Assembly (NCBI GenBank): GCA_934717745.1
Contig: CAKUZB010000004.1
Location: 62,001 to 126,000 of the forward strand
From: an uncultured Candidatus Melainabacteria bacterium
Lineage (GTDB): Bacteria > Cyanobacteriota > Vampirovibrionia > Gastranaerophilales > Gastranaerophilaceae
Reading direction: 5' to 3'
DNA length: 64,000 nucleotides
The position numbers were made by a program, and so were the translations under genes. Below are positions 55,946 to 63,041 of this stretch, piece by piece (position 1 is the stretch's first letter; each line of letters begins with the position of its first letter). The notes under the pieces are model-generated. The model was not told the DNA's origin. It saw only the letters and a program-made list of their open reading frames with translations, and ran no database searches.

Positions 55946-58408
55946 ATGGCAAACGACTTACATAACATTAAATTAAAACAACCAAAAGAGTTTAATGCAC
56001 AAAAACTTGCTAATAAAAAAGTTATGGGCGTTAGAGTTTTAAAAGCATCTCAACGTGCTGATGTTATTAAGGGTGGCGAAGATGTAAAAACTGCCAGAAC
56101 TGAAATTAAAGGTGCTCAAGGTGATATTGACGATGCAGCAGATGAAGTAGATAGAGGTTTAGATGAACAAGATAAAGTAGAATCTCAAGCCGAAGAAGCA
56201 CAAAATAGTTCTTCTCAAGGTATGTCTGCTGAAGAATTAGATGCAGAAACAGAACTTTTAGGTCAATCTTCAGTTCTTGCTCAAGCAAAAACTCAAGAGT
56301 TTACAGAAATAGGTGAAACTCTTGATGAAGATTTTGAAGTATTTACTGAAGATTCTGAAACTAAAATTGAAGAGATGGATAATTCGTTGGAAGAATATGA
56401 CGGTATTAGCGAAGAAATTGTTGCATTGAGTGAAGAAGCAGAGGCTTTAAATGCTGAAATCGAAGCAAATGCCGGCGGTTCAGCAAGTGCTCCTGCGGGT
56501 ACTCCTGCTGGTGCTCCTGCTAGTGCTCCTGCTAAGCAATTTACTCCAAGTTCAGACGGTATGGGTGGTGTTGTAGACCCTGCATCTGACGGTACTGGTG
56601 CTGGAACAAGAAGTGCTTATTCTTTAACAACAGGTGCTGATGCTCAACCACAATCTGCTCCTGCAATGGCTCCAAGAAAAGCCCCAGGTAAGGGTGGTCT
56701 TATCACAGGTACAAATCCTGCTCCGGCAGCACCAACACCAACTCCTGTTCCTCAAAATGCTCCGGCAGTACCAACTCCAGTAGCAGAAACTCCAACAACT
56801 GAAACTCCAACAGATACAACCGGTGGTGCAGGTGCTCCTAATAATGGTGGTGCTAACACTGAATATCAAACAAGAAGTGCAGATCTTAAATCTAGAATGG
56901 ATGATGCAAATGCAAGACAAGAAGTAGTATCTGACAATATAACAACAACTACAACAGCCGTTAATGAAGATGTTGATGCAAGAACTGAAGTTGTTAATAC
57001 TAACAATGAAAATGCAAATGCTTTAGTTGAAGAAGGTAATAATCAAATGAGCGGTTTGGAAAAAACTTCTCAAATTTTAACTCAAGCAAATCAATATGGT
57101 CAATATATAAAATTAGCAGGTACAGCAACAAAAACAGTTGGTGCAGGCTTGATGGGTACTGGTCTAGCAATGAACGCTAGTGGTGGTACAATTTCAGGCT
57201 TAGGTGCAGCAATTTCTGGTATTGGTGCAGCCTTAACATCAATTGGTGCTCCATTATGTGCTTTATTCGGTATTGGTGTTCCAATTACTGCTGCTGGTGG
57301 AGCAACAGCAGGTGCTGGTGCAAGTACAACAAGCGGTGGTGCTGCATTGACTGGTGCCGGTTCAGGTATTTATAGTGCAGGTCAAACTGCTCATACTATT
57401 GGTGAAGCAACTGAAAAAGTTGGTACAGGCGTAACGCTTGCTGCTACTGCCGGATTAACTGGTGTTGCAGCTGCACAAGGTGATTGGAAAGGTGCATTAA
57501 CAAGCGGTTTATCTGTAGCAACAAGTGCAATGTCTTTCGCTGAAGGGCTAGGTGTTCTTAAAGGTGCAACAGAAGGTGTTGTTAAAGGTTTTGAAACTAC
57601 ATCTAAAGTTCTTAATGCAGCAAGTGCTACATTTAATACAACAATGGCGGCTATTGATGGAAAAGTTAATGGCATGATTTCAGGTAGTTTTAGCATGCTA
57701 AGTGCAGGTTCTTCATTTGGAAATGGTAAAACAGCCAACATTCTTGGCAGTTCTGCATCATTTGCTAATAGCAGTTTTGGTCTGTACCAAGCAATTGATG
57801 CCGGTGATGGTTTAGGTATTGTTCAAAACTCTTTAGGCGTTATGAATAGCGGTGCTAATTTATTAGAAAATGCCGGTGTTGATACATCTTTAGGCCTCAC
57901 TGCTTACGAAGGTACTAAGTATGAATACGAACTAGATGAAAATGGTAATATTAAAACAGCCCCTGATGGCACTCCAATCGTAAAGACAGATGAAAATAAT
58001 AAACCTATTAAACATAAAGTCGTAAGAGGTTCAGGCTCTGGCTCTGCCGGTGCTACTGACAACGGTTCAAAACCAAATGACGGTACAGAACAAAACAGCG
58101 ATTTGAATGGTAACAACAGCAATGCTTCATGGAAAGCAGATACTAGTAAGAGTGATAAAGTTAAATTAAGCGACGTTACTGGTTGGACTTCAGGTCTATG
58201 GAGTGAAGGTAATAATCTTGTAAATACTTACAACACAATTGCCGGAAACAATAATGATGGTTCTGGAGATGCTGGCGAAGAAACTCCAACAGATACAACA
58301 GGCACAACAGAAGAAACTCCTCAAAACAAAAAGAAAAAACCTACAGATTACAATAATTTATTTAGAAATACATCAAATAGATACAGAGGTACAAGAGGTG
58401 CTAATTAA
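55946..58408 (+). CDS. Large Gly/Ala-rich protein, possibly secreted or membrane-active
   Basis: An 820-aa protein of no known family. Residues 1-175 are charged coiled coil, followed by an Ala/Pro/Thr-rich linker (APAGTPAGAPASAPA, ETPTTETPTDTTGG) to about 305 and a second coil to about 380. A long glycine- and alanine-rich, mildly hydrophobic stretch from about 390 to 650 has many GxxxG-type spacings (TISGLGAAISGIGAALTSIG). The polar tail again contains ETPTDTTG. No signal peptide is visible. The layout is reminiscent of translocator or pore-forming proteins with coil-hydrophobic-coil structure, but that is only analogy. GGAG precedes the ATG. Monocistronic. Confidence 0.7.
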   Translation: MANDLHNIKLKQPKEFNAQKLANKKVMGVRVLKASQRADVIKGGEDVKTARTEIKGAQGDIDDAADEVDRGLDEQDKVESQAEEAQNSSSQGMSAEELDAETELLGQSSVLAQAKTQEFTEIGETLDEDFEVFTEDSETKIEEMDNSLEEYDGISEEIVALSEEAEALNAEIEANAGGSASAPAGTPAGAPASAPAKQFTPSSDGMGGVVDPASDGTGAGTRSAYSLTTGADAQPQSAPAMAPRKAPGKGGLITGTNPAPAAPTPTPVPQNAPAVPTPVAETPTTETPTDTTGGAGAPNNGGANTEYQTRSADLKSRMDDANARQEVVSDNITTTTTAVNEDVDARTEVVNTNNENANALVEEGNNQMSGLEKTSQILTQANQYGQYIKLAGTATKTVGAGLMGTGLAMNASGGTISGLGAAISGIGAALTSIGAPLCALFGIGVPITAAGGATAGAGASTTSGGAALTGAGSGIYSAGQTAHTIGEATEKVGTGVTLAATAGLTGVAAAQGDWKGALTSGLSVATSAMSFAEGLGVLKGATEGVVKGFETTSKVLNAASATFNTTMAAIDGKVNGMISGSFSMLSAGSSFGNGKTANILGSSASFANSSFGLYQAIDAGDGLGIVQNSLGVMNSGANLLENAGVDTSLGLTAYEGTKYEYELDENGNIKTAPDGTPIVKTDENNKPIKHKVVRGSGSGSAGATDNGSKPNDGTEQNSDLNGNNSNASWKADTSKSDKVKLSDVTGWTSGLWSEGNNLVNTYNTIAGNNNDGSGDAGEETPTDTTGTTEETPQNKKKKPTDYNNLFRNTSNRYRGTRGAN

Positions 58409-58425
58409 TCTATAATAAAGATAAC

Positions 58426-58450
58426 AAAGGCGGGCATATTGTCCGCTTTT
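58426..58450 (+). terminator. Intrinsic terminator after the 820-aa gene
   Basis: AAAGGCGGGC pairs with GTCCGCTTTT (with two G-U pairs) around loop ATATT and is followed by a T-rich stretch. Confidence 0.75.
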
Positions 58451-58517
58451 TGTTTTGCAATAATAACAAAAGTTAATGATATTGCTTTTGATGTTGTAAA
58501 ATATTATAATTTTATTG

Positions 58518-59390
58518 ATGTTTAGATATTATAAAAAATATGCACCATATTTATTTTTATTACCAGCGTTTGTCGTGTTGTTGGTGTTCTTTTTTATACC
58601 GTTTTTTCAAACAATTTATTTTAGTTTTTTAGATTATGGAAAAGATATTTATTCTCCTGTTTTAGTGGGACTTGATAACTATATCCAATTATTTCATTCT
58701 GCAATTTTTTACAAGGTAATGCTCAATACTTTTTTATATTTATTTATAGCCGTTCCAATTTTGGCTATAGTACCGTTGTTTATTGCGATTTTAATAAACC
58801 AAAAATTAAGATTTTTGACATTATACAAAATACTAATTTACTTACCGGTAATTGTATCTATTGTAGTTGCCGCAATTGCTTTTAAGTGGCTTTATGCTCA
58901 AACAGGTATTTTGAATTATTGTCTGGAAGCAATGGGATTAAATGCTATCGGTTGGCTTACAGACACTCGTTTTTCGCTAATTTCAGTAATTATCGTTACA
59001 ATTTGGAAAGGTATCGGATATTATATGATGATTTATTTGGCAGCATTGATGAGTGTGCCAAACGAATTATACGAAGCATGCGATATAGATGGTGCTGGTT
59101 TTTTAAGAAAGCATTTGACCGTAACTGTTCCTCATATTATGCCAACGATTGCTCTGGTAACAACAATTTCTGCTATTTCTGCGATGAAAGTATTTGCTGA
59201 AATTTATGTTATGACAAAAGGTGGACCTTTAAATTCAAGTAAAACAATTGTTTACTATATATATGAACGAGCGTTTGAAAATCTTGATTTAGGCTATGCT
59301 TCAGCACTTGCAGTTGTTCTTTTGATTGTTGTTATGGTATTTTCGTTGATAAACATTTTATGTTTTGAAAAAAACAAATACCAAGTTTAG
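58518..59390 (+). CDS. Sugar-type ABC transporter permease (MalF/UgpA family)
   Basis: A 290-aa inner-membrane permease with about six TM segments. The ATPase-contact EAA loop is YEACDIDGAGFLRKHLTVTV followed by PHIMPTIAL, and VGLDNYIQLF near residue 50 is typical of the MalF/UgpA/LacF group. Such transporters need a second permease (MalG/UgpE type) and a binding protein, usually encoded next to it. Neither is here: a terminator lies upstream and a repeated tRNA-Leu region downstream. ATG 58518 is preferred to TTG 58515. No good ribosome site is visible, so its expression is uncertain. Confidence 0.85.
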   Translation: MFRYYKKYAPYLFLLPAFVVLLVFFFIPFFQTIYFSFLDYGKDIYSPVLVGLDNYIQLFHSAIFYKVMLNTFLYLFIAVPILAIVPLFIAILINQKLRFLTLYKILIYLPVIVSIVVAAIAFKWLYAQTGILNYCLEAMGLNAIGWLTDTRFSLISVIIVTIWKGIGYYMMIYLAALMSVPNELYEACDIDGAGFLRKHLTVTVPHIMPTIALVTTISAISAMKVFAEIYVMTKGGPLNSSKTIVYYIYERAFENLDLGYASALAVVLLIVVMVFSLINILCFEKNKYQV

Positions 59391-59400
59391 TAGTACAAAC

Positions 59401-59429
59401 TTGACAAAGAAAAAACTTTGCGATATTTT
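59401..59429 (+). promoter_or_regulatory. Sigma-70-type promoter-like sequence
   Basis: TTGACA (59401-59406), 17 nt, then TATTTT (59424-59429). A small dyad CAAAG/CTTTG overlaps the -35 side. It would transcribe the gene-free stretch leading to the tRNA-Leu repeats. The 358-nt stretch 59391-59748 otherwise holds only the repeats described separately. Confidence 0.4.
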
Positions 59430-59562
59430 AATATTACAGTTTTGAAGAAATTGAAACGCAAGAAATTCAACTCAGCAAAGACTGTAAGGGCTTTTTGTTA
59501 AGACCTGCAAAAACGATTAAAAATCGTTTTTGAGAGGTGGTAGACGCACAAATTGTCAAAAA

Positions 59563-59590
59563 TTGACAATTAAGCCCAAGATGTTATAGA
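59563..59590 (+). promoter_or_regulatory. Upstream copy of the tRNA-Leu promoter
   Basis: TTGACA at 59563-59568, 16-nt spacer, extended TGT-TATAGA with -10 at 59585-59590. The -35 lies in the right arm of an inverted repeat (59551-59571). It points at the aborted tRNA head. Confidence 0.65.
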
Positions 59591-59692
59591 ATAACAAGGA
59601 CAATTTAATAAAAAGTGTGGGCCTGTGGCACTCTGCCGAAAAAACGATTAAAAATCGTTTTTGAGAGGTGGTAGACGCACAAATTGTCAAAA

Positions 59693-59720
59693 TTGACAAT
59701 TATGCCCAAGATGTTATAGA
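59693..59720 (+). promoter_or_regulatory. tRNA-Leu promoter
   Basis: TTGACA at 59693-59698, 16-nt spacer, extended -10 TGT-TATAGA at 59715-59720; the tRNA begins 28 nt after the -10. The inverted repeat AATTGTCAA/TTGACAATT (59682-59701) covers the -35, as in the upstream copy. Confidence 0.75.
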
Positions 59721-59748
59721 ATAACAAAGACAATTTAATAAAATGCGT

Positions 59749-59830
59749 GGGCCTGTGGCGAAATTGGTAGACGCACTAGACTTAGGATCTAGCGCAGCAA
59801 TGTGTGAGAGTTCGAGTCTCTCCGGGCCCA
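59749..59830 (+). tRNA. tRNA-Leu (anticodon TAG)
   Basis: Acceptor stem GGGCCTG pairs with CGGGCCC (one G-U pair). The D-arm contains TTGGTAGACGC. The anticodon stem CTAGA/TCTAG encloses loop CTTAGGA with anticodon TAG. A long class II variable arm follows, and the T-arm GAGAG-TTCGAGT-CTCTC. Discriminator A; CCA is not encoded. It reads CUA and, by wobble, other CUN codons. Confidence 0.95.
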
Positions 59831-59837
59831 ATTATCC

Positions 59838-59865
59838 AAACAGGACTTAGAGATAAGTCCTGTTT
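59838..59865 (+). terminator. Intrinsic terminator after tRNA-Leu
   Basis: A 12-bp stem AAACAGGACTTA/TAAGTCCTGTTT with loop GAGA and a T-run. The PilZ gene starts only 16 nt later. Confidence 0.9.
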
Positions 59866-59881
59866 TTAATTAAGGAGAAAT

Positions 59882-60514
59882 ATGGCAGATATTTTTGAAG
59901 AATATAAAAATTTAAAATCATTTGAAGTTGAATTTTTTGACGAAGTTTATTTGCACAGAATCATGTGTAAAATTAAAAATATTGAGCCTGAAAAAATGTT
60001 AATTGTTTCTGAAAATAATAAAACAGGTGATGCAAAACCAAAAGTTGGAACAAATTTAACTTTGAATGTTTATTCTGAAAATGGGATTTATAGTTCAATT
60101 TCTAGAGTTTTAGAGGTAAGAGAAGAAGATGACATAACTGTGTATGCTATTAGTTATCCCACTCAAAACAAGGTAAATCAACGTCGTGAGTATTTTAGAG
60201 CCGATTTAAAGATACCTTTCAAAATGACAATTATAAGAAGTAATAAAGAAGATATTATTGAGGGAGAAACCGTAAATATCTGCGGAAAAGGTATTTGTAT
60301 TAAAACTACAAAACCCTTTTTGCCGTATAAAAGTATTGATGTTGTTATAAATTTTAAAAATAGAGAAATCAAAACGGGTGCTGAATACGTATATTCAAGA
60401 ACTTTAGCCGAAAATGGTCGTCCGGTATTCAACCATGCTTTTATTTTGACAACAATTGAGCAAAAAGATATTGATTTTATTGTTGGACAATGTTTCTTAT
60501 ACCAATTATCGTAG
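59882..60514 (+). CDS. PilZ-domain protein, YcgR-like
   Basis: A 210-aa cytoplasmic protein with an N-terminal YcgR-N/flagellar-brake-like beta domain (about 1-95) and a C-terminal PilZ domain. The c-di-GMP-binding motif RxxxR is QRREYFRAD near residue 101. The second motif reads NICGKGICI, where Cys replaces the usual Ser of (D/N)xSxxG, so nucleotide binding may be altered. YcgR proteins slow flagella; other PilZ proteins act on pili or exopolysaccharide. Its TAAGGAG ribosome site overlaps the space just after the tRNA-Leu terminator, so its promoter is not obvious. Confidence 0.85.
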   Translation: MADIFEEYKNLKSFEVEFFDEVYLHRIMCKIKNIEPEKMLIVSENNKTGDAKPKVGTNLTLNVYSENGIYSSISRVLEVREEDDITVYAISYPTQNKVNQRREYFRADLKIPFKMTIIRSNKEDIIEGETVNICGKGICIKTTKPFLPYKSIDVVINFKNREIKTGAEYVYSRTLAENGRPVFNHAFILTTIEQKDIDFIVGQCFLYQLS

Positions 60515-60530
60515 TCATTTAGGCTATTTT

Positions 60531-60565
60531 TTGACTTTGCTTAAATAATCACTAATATATTAGTG
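60531..60565 (+). promoter_or_regulatory. Promoter with palindromic operator over the -10
   Basis: A possible -35 TTGACT (60531-60536) is followed at 16 nt by TAATAT, which lies inside the perfect 16-bp palindrome CACTAATATATTAGTG (60550-60565). A palindrome over the -10 suggests repressor control of the 89-aa gene that starts at 60599. Confidence 0.5.
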
Positions 60566-60598
60566 TAAACAAAGTAGTAAAGGTACATAGGATAGCGT

Positions 60599-60868
60599 AT
60601 GAGATTAATTAACAGATTACAGTTACTGGAAGGTCAATACATGTTTATAAAATGGGTTGGCGGTTGTGAGTATGCAAAACTCGTAAACGTTGCACTGGAT
60701 TTTTATGAATTTGATGTAATTGATATTGAAACAATGGCGTACAAAGAAACAGTTTTAATCAGACCTGATTTATTAATGGAAGTAACATTTGGTGGTGCTG
60801 ATGTTCAACGTGTTCTTGCTGAAATGTGTTGTAATATGACAAGTGTCGGAAATGAAAATAAAAATTAA
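60599..60868 (+). CDS. Small hypothetical protein
   Basis: An 89-aa protein of unknown function (MRLINRLQLLEGQYMFIKWV at the start). It looks like a compact alpha/beta domain, with FYEFDVIDIETMAYKETVLI in the middle and a helix VQRVLAEMCCNM near the end. No signal peptide. The region before it holds a promoter with a palindrome, but a ribosome site is weak. The last 4 nt overlap the end of the convergent gene. Confidence 0.65.
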   Translation: MRLINRLQLLEGQYMFIKWVGGCEYAKLVNVALDFYEFDVIDIETMAYKETVLIRPDLLMEVTFGGADVQRVLAEMCCNMTSVGNENKN

Positions 60869-61509
60869 ATGTTAAAACTTTTTCTGCTACCTTCTTCGTG
60901 GTAGATTGTTCCACCACAAATGGCTTCAGATACTGTTAGAACAAATTCTCTACCTGCATCAATTTGTGCAAGTAAAAATTCTTTGTTGGCTCTGTGTTTT
61001 AATTTAAAAATGGCACTCGTAAGTTTATTTTCAGGAATAAATAATGATGCAATTTCATTATCAAGCAAAATAGCCATTTCTTCGTCAGTATTTTTTGCTG
61101 ATTTAATAATATCAAAGTAATCGCCCTTTAAAGCCATAATTCTACCTGAGAATAATGCAGGTTCTTTATCTCTGAATAAGGCTTGAGGCTTAAAATTACA
61201 ACGCATAGTGAAACTATACTGAATCCAAAAAATATTGATTATAATTGCAGGAATTTTAGTATCGACTTTCAACCAAATATTTTCCGTTGCAACCCCTCTG
61301 GCTGCAAAAGATTGTCTTAAACTGTCAGTAAAGTCTTTTGCAGCACTAGCCATTGCCGCAAAAATTTCACTGGTATTTTCGTTTGCGTGTTGATAATCGC
61401 AAAACTGTTTATACATATGTGCAGAAATAAGAGAAACTCTTTCTCTTATTATTGGAGAGTTTCTTAAATTGTCTGAATTATTATCAAAATTGTTAAAATT
61501 ATTACTCAT
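60865..61509 (-). CDS. Hypothetical protein
   Basis: A 214-aa protein with a polar Asn-rich N-terminus (NNFNNFDNNSDNLRN), then helical sequence and a hydrophobic but probably buried stretch PAIIINIFWIQYSFTM near residues 88-104. No signal peptide or known motif. The C-terminal part contains FLLAQIDAGREFVLTVSEAI. Convergent with the 89-aa gene (4-nt overlap). Function not recognised. The 294 nt upstream (to 61803) hold only promoter elements of the next gene. Confidence 0.68.
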   Translation of the reverse strand: MSNNFNNFDNNSDNLRNSPIIRERVSLISAHMYKQFCDYQHANENTSEIFAAMASAAKDFTDSLRQSFAARGVATENIWLKVDTKIPAIIINIFWIQYSFTMRCNFKPQALFRDKEPALFSGRIMALKGDYFDIIKSAKNTDEEMAILLDNEIASLFIPENKLTSAIFKLKHRANKEFLLAQIDAGREFVLTVSEAICGGTIYHEEGSRKSFNI

Positions 61510-61708
61510 TCCTACTACTATTTTAATATAAACATGCCTAACGTAAACATTATATAAATTTTATACCTATTCATGAATACTAGAAATGATGTATTTAAAC
61601 AGAATAAAATTATATTTATTTTTTTCTTTTATAAAGCAATAATGTGTTACCATTATCTTTAAGAAATTAAGCACCTCAAAGATAAAATTTAATTTATATC
61701 GTTAGTAT

Positions 61709-61725
61709 TGTAACATTTTTGTAAC
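61709..61725 (+). promoter_or_regulatory. TGTAAC-N5-TGTAAC direct repeat (candidate activator site)
   Basis: TGTAAC-ATTTT-TGTAAC, a perfect 11-nt-period direct repeat, 79 nt upstream of the first conserved-ends paralogue. TATAAA at 61771-61776 followed by GTAAGG is the likely -10. Confidence 0.6.
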
Positions 61726-61803
61726 ATTATTGCAAAAAATCTAAATATTTCCTGAAACATTGTCGATAAATATAAAGTAAGGAAATTGTAAGGAAAATTC
61801 ATT

Positions 61804-62754
61804 ATGGGTATGTCAGCATCACAAGCAAGATTGTTATCAATCACATCAAGAATGAATGACGTTGAGTTTAAATCTCAACAAATTTCCAATACAAAAATTC
61901 GTTTAGCAGACGAATCTGAACAAGTAGCAAACGCTTATACAAAAGCATTGAATGCAAGTAAATATACAAAAGTGGATTATTCTAGCGGTCATGCGGTAAA
62001 AGTTGATTTAACTGCAAGAGAATTAATTAAACCAAATTCAGATATTAGATTAAGAAGAAGAAATGATAATCGTGTAGTAATTTCTCAAAAAGAATATGAT
62101 TTATACAAAACTGCTATTTCTTATAATAATAATAAAAATTCTTTCTGCGGACAATTACCAACTGAAGATGCAAGAAAAAAAGAATCAGGTTATGTTTTTG
62201 TTTTGAACATGACTATGGGTGTTAGCAGTTGGAATTCTGCTTATAATCAAGCAGGTATTGATAGAATTAACAACAATACTGAAACGCCTTATGCCGACTT
62301 TGTTAATGCTGGAATAATCAAACAAGCAGACATTGACTATTATACAAATTTATATAATCAACTTTTTGACAATTCAACAACAGGTTCTGATGGTCAAACA
62401 AAATCTTTAGATGGCGGTATTGTTTTTGATAGCAAAACTTTGAATGATGCCAGTTGGTTATACGAAGCAATTGAAAGTGGCGAATTTTACTTGGAACAAA
62501 CTTCTTCTGAAGGTTGGAAAGAAACTTCTGTTTCAGGTAATCCAAATCTTTCAATAGAAACAGATACAACAGGATTAGCAAAAGCAGAAGCAGAATATAA
62601 TTCTAAAACTGCTAAAATTAATCGCAAAGAAAAATTATTGGACAATGATTTAAAAGCATTGGATACAGAACATAGTGCATTGAATACCGAAATGGATTCT
62701 ATTAAATCTTTGATTAAAGATAATGTAGATAAAACATTTAACTTATTCTCATAG
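61804..62754 (+). CDS. Conserved-ends / variable-middle coiled-coil protein, copy 1
   Basis: A 316-aa protein of unknown function. The first 39 residues (MGMSASQARLLSITSRMNDV onward) and the last 59 residues (from LAKAEAEYNSKTAKIN to DKTFNLFS) are almost identical to copy 2, while the middle (about 65-255) is unrelated in sequence. Both ends are strongly helical, and the C-terminus has heptad-like repeats (LLDNDLKALDTEHSALNTEM). This is the layout of filament or secreted-shaft proteins such as flagellins, whose ends pack together, but no flagellin signature is present. It has its own TGTAAC-type promoter. Confidence 0.82.
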   Translation: MGMSASQARLLSITSRMNDVEFKSQQISNTKIRLADESEQVANAYTKALNASKYTKVDYSSGHAVKVDLTARELIKPNSDIRLRRRNDNRVVISQKEYDLYKTAISYNNNKNSFCGQLPTEDARKKESGYVFVLNMTMGVSSWNSAYNQAGIDRINNNTETPYADFVNAGIIKQADIDYYTNLYNQLFDNSTTGSDGQTKSLDGGIVFDSKTLNDASWLYEAIESGEFYLEQTSSEGWKETSVSGNPNLSIETDTTGLAKAEAEYNSKTAKINRKEKLLDNDLKALDTEHSALNTEMDSIKSLIKDNVDKTFNLFS

Positions 62755-62825
62755 TTTGAATGAATTTTAATATATCTGTTCGCAAGGGATTATTTTTGCG
62801 AAATTTGTCGTGCAAAAATAAAAAG

Positions 62826-62898
62826 CACGCCCGATGGGATTCAAACCCATGATCTTCAGGTTCGGACTCTGATGCTCTATTCACTGAACTACGGGCGT
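62826..62898 (-). tRNA. tRNA-Arg (anticodon CCG)
   Basis: On the minus strand the acceptor stem ACGCCCG pairs with CGGGCGT. The D-arm carries TTCAGTGAATAGAGC. The anticodon loop GTCCGAA gives CCG (stem with one A-C mismatch next to the loop), and the T-arm is ATGGG-TTTGAAT-CCCAT. Discriminator G, no encoded CCA, 73 nt. It reads the rare CGG codon and lies between the two conserved-ends paralogues, on the opposite strand. Confidence 0.92.
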
Positions 62899-62942
62899 AT
62901 AACTTATTTGTTATTATAACTTTTTTATGTAAAATTTTCAAT

Positions 62943-62958
62943 TGTAACGATATGTTAC
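62943..62958 (+). promoter_or_regulatory. TGTAAC-N4-TGTTAC repeat (candidate activator site)
   Basis: TGTAAC-GATA-TGTTAC lies 84 nt upstream of copy 2. Both half-sites fit TGTWAH; the pair can also be read as an inverted repeat. TATAAA at 63002-63007 followed by TTGTAAAGG is the likely -10. It also lies upstream of the divergent tRNA-Arg. Confidence 0.5.
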
Positions 62959-63041
62959 ACAATAAAGAAAATTTATAAAGTTTTCATTAAATATACCGAT
63001 ATATAAATTGTAAAGGGAAATCTGTCATAAGGAGTTGGCTT

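Larger units (their letters stand above)
59509..59760 (+). repeat. Tandem duplication of tRNA-Leu promoter and 5' end
   Basis: Two copies of a unit of about 130 nt. Each contains a dyad AAAACGATT/AATCGTTTT, a D-arm-like piece GGTGGTAGACGCAC, an inverted repeat AATTGTCAA/TTGACAATT, a promoter, and the first 11 nt of the tRNA (GGGCCTGTGGC). The first copy ends in an aborted tRNA head at 59619-59637; the second runs into the true tRNA-Leu gene. Corresponding elements are 130-131 nt apart. Confidence 0.85.

Noticed and set aside
59619..59637. A second tRNA-Leu gene upstream of the real one
   Set aside because: Only the first 11 nt and a separate D-arm-like piece are present; there is no anticodon arm, variable arm or T-arm.
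59509..59760. CRISPR array or insertion sequence in the repeat region
   Set aside because: Only two units, no regular spacers, no cas genes, no transposase and no terminal inverted repeats; the units are explained by duplication of the tRNA-Leu promoter region.
62779..62802. Terminator after copy 1 of the conserved-ends gene
   Set aside because: TTCGCAA/TTGCGAA forms a 7-bp stem with a 10-base loop and no T-run after it, so it is too weak to call.
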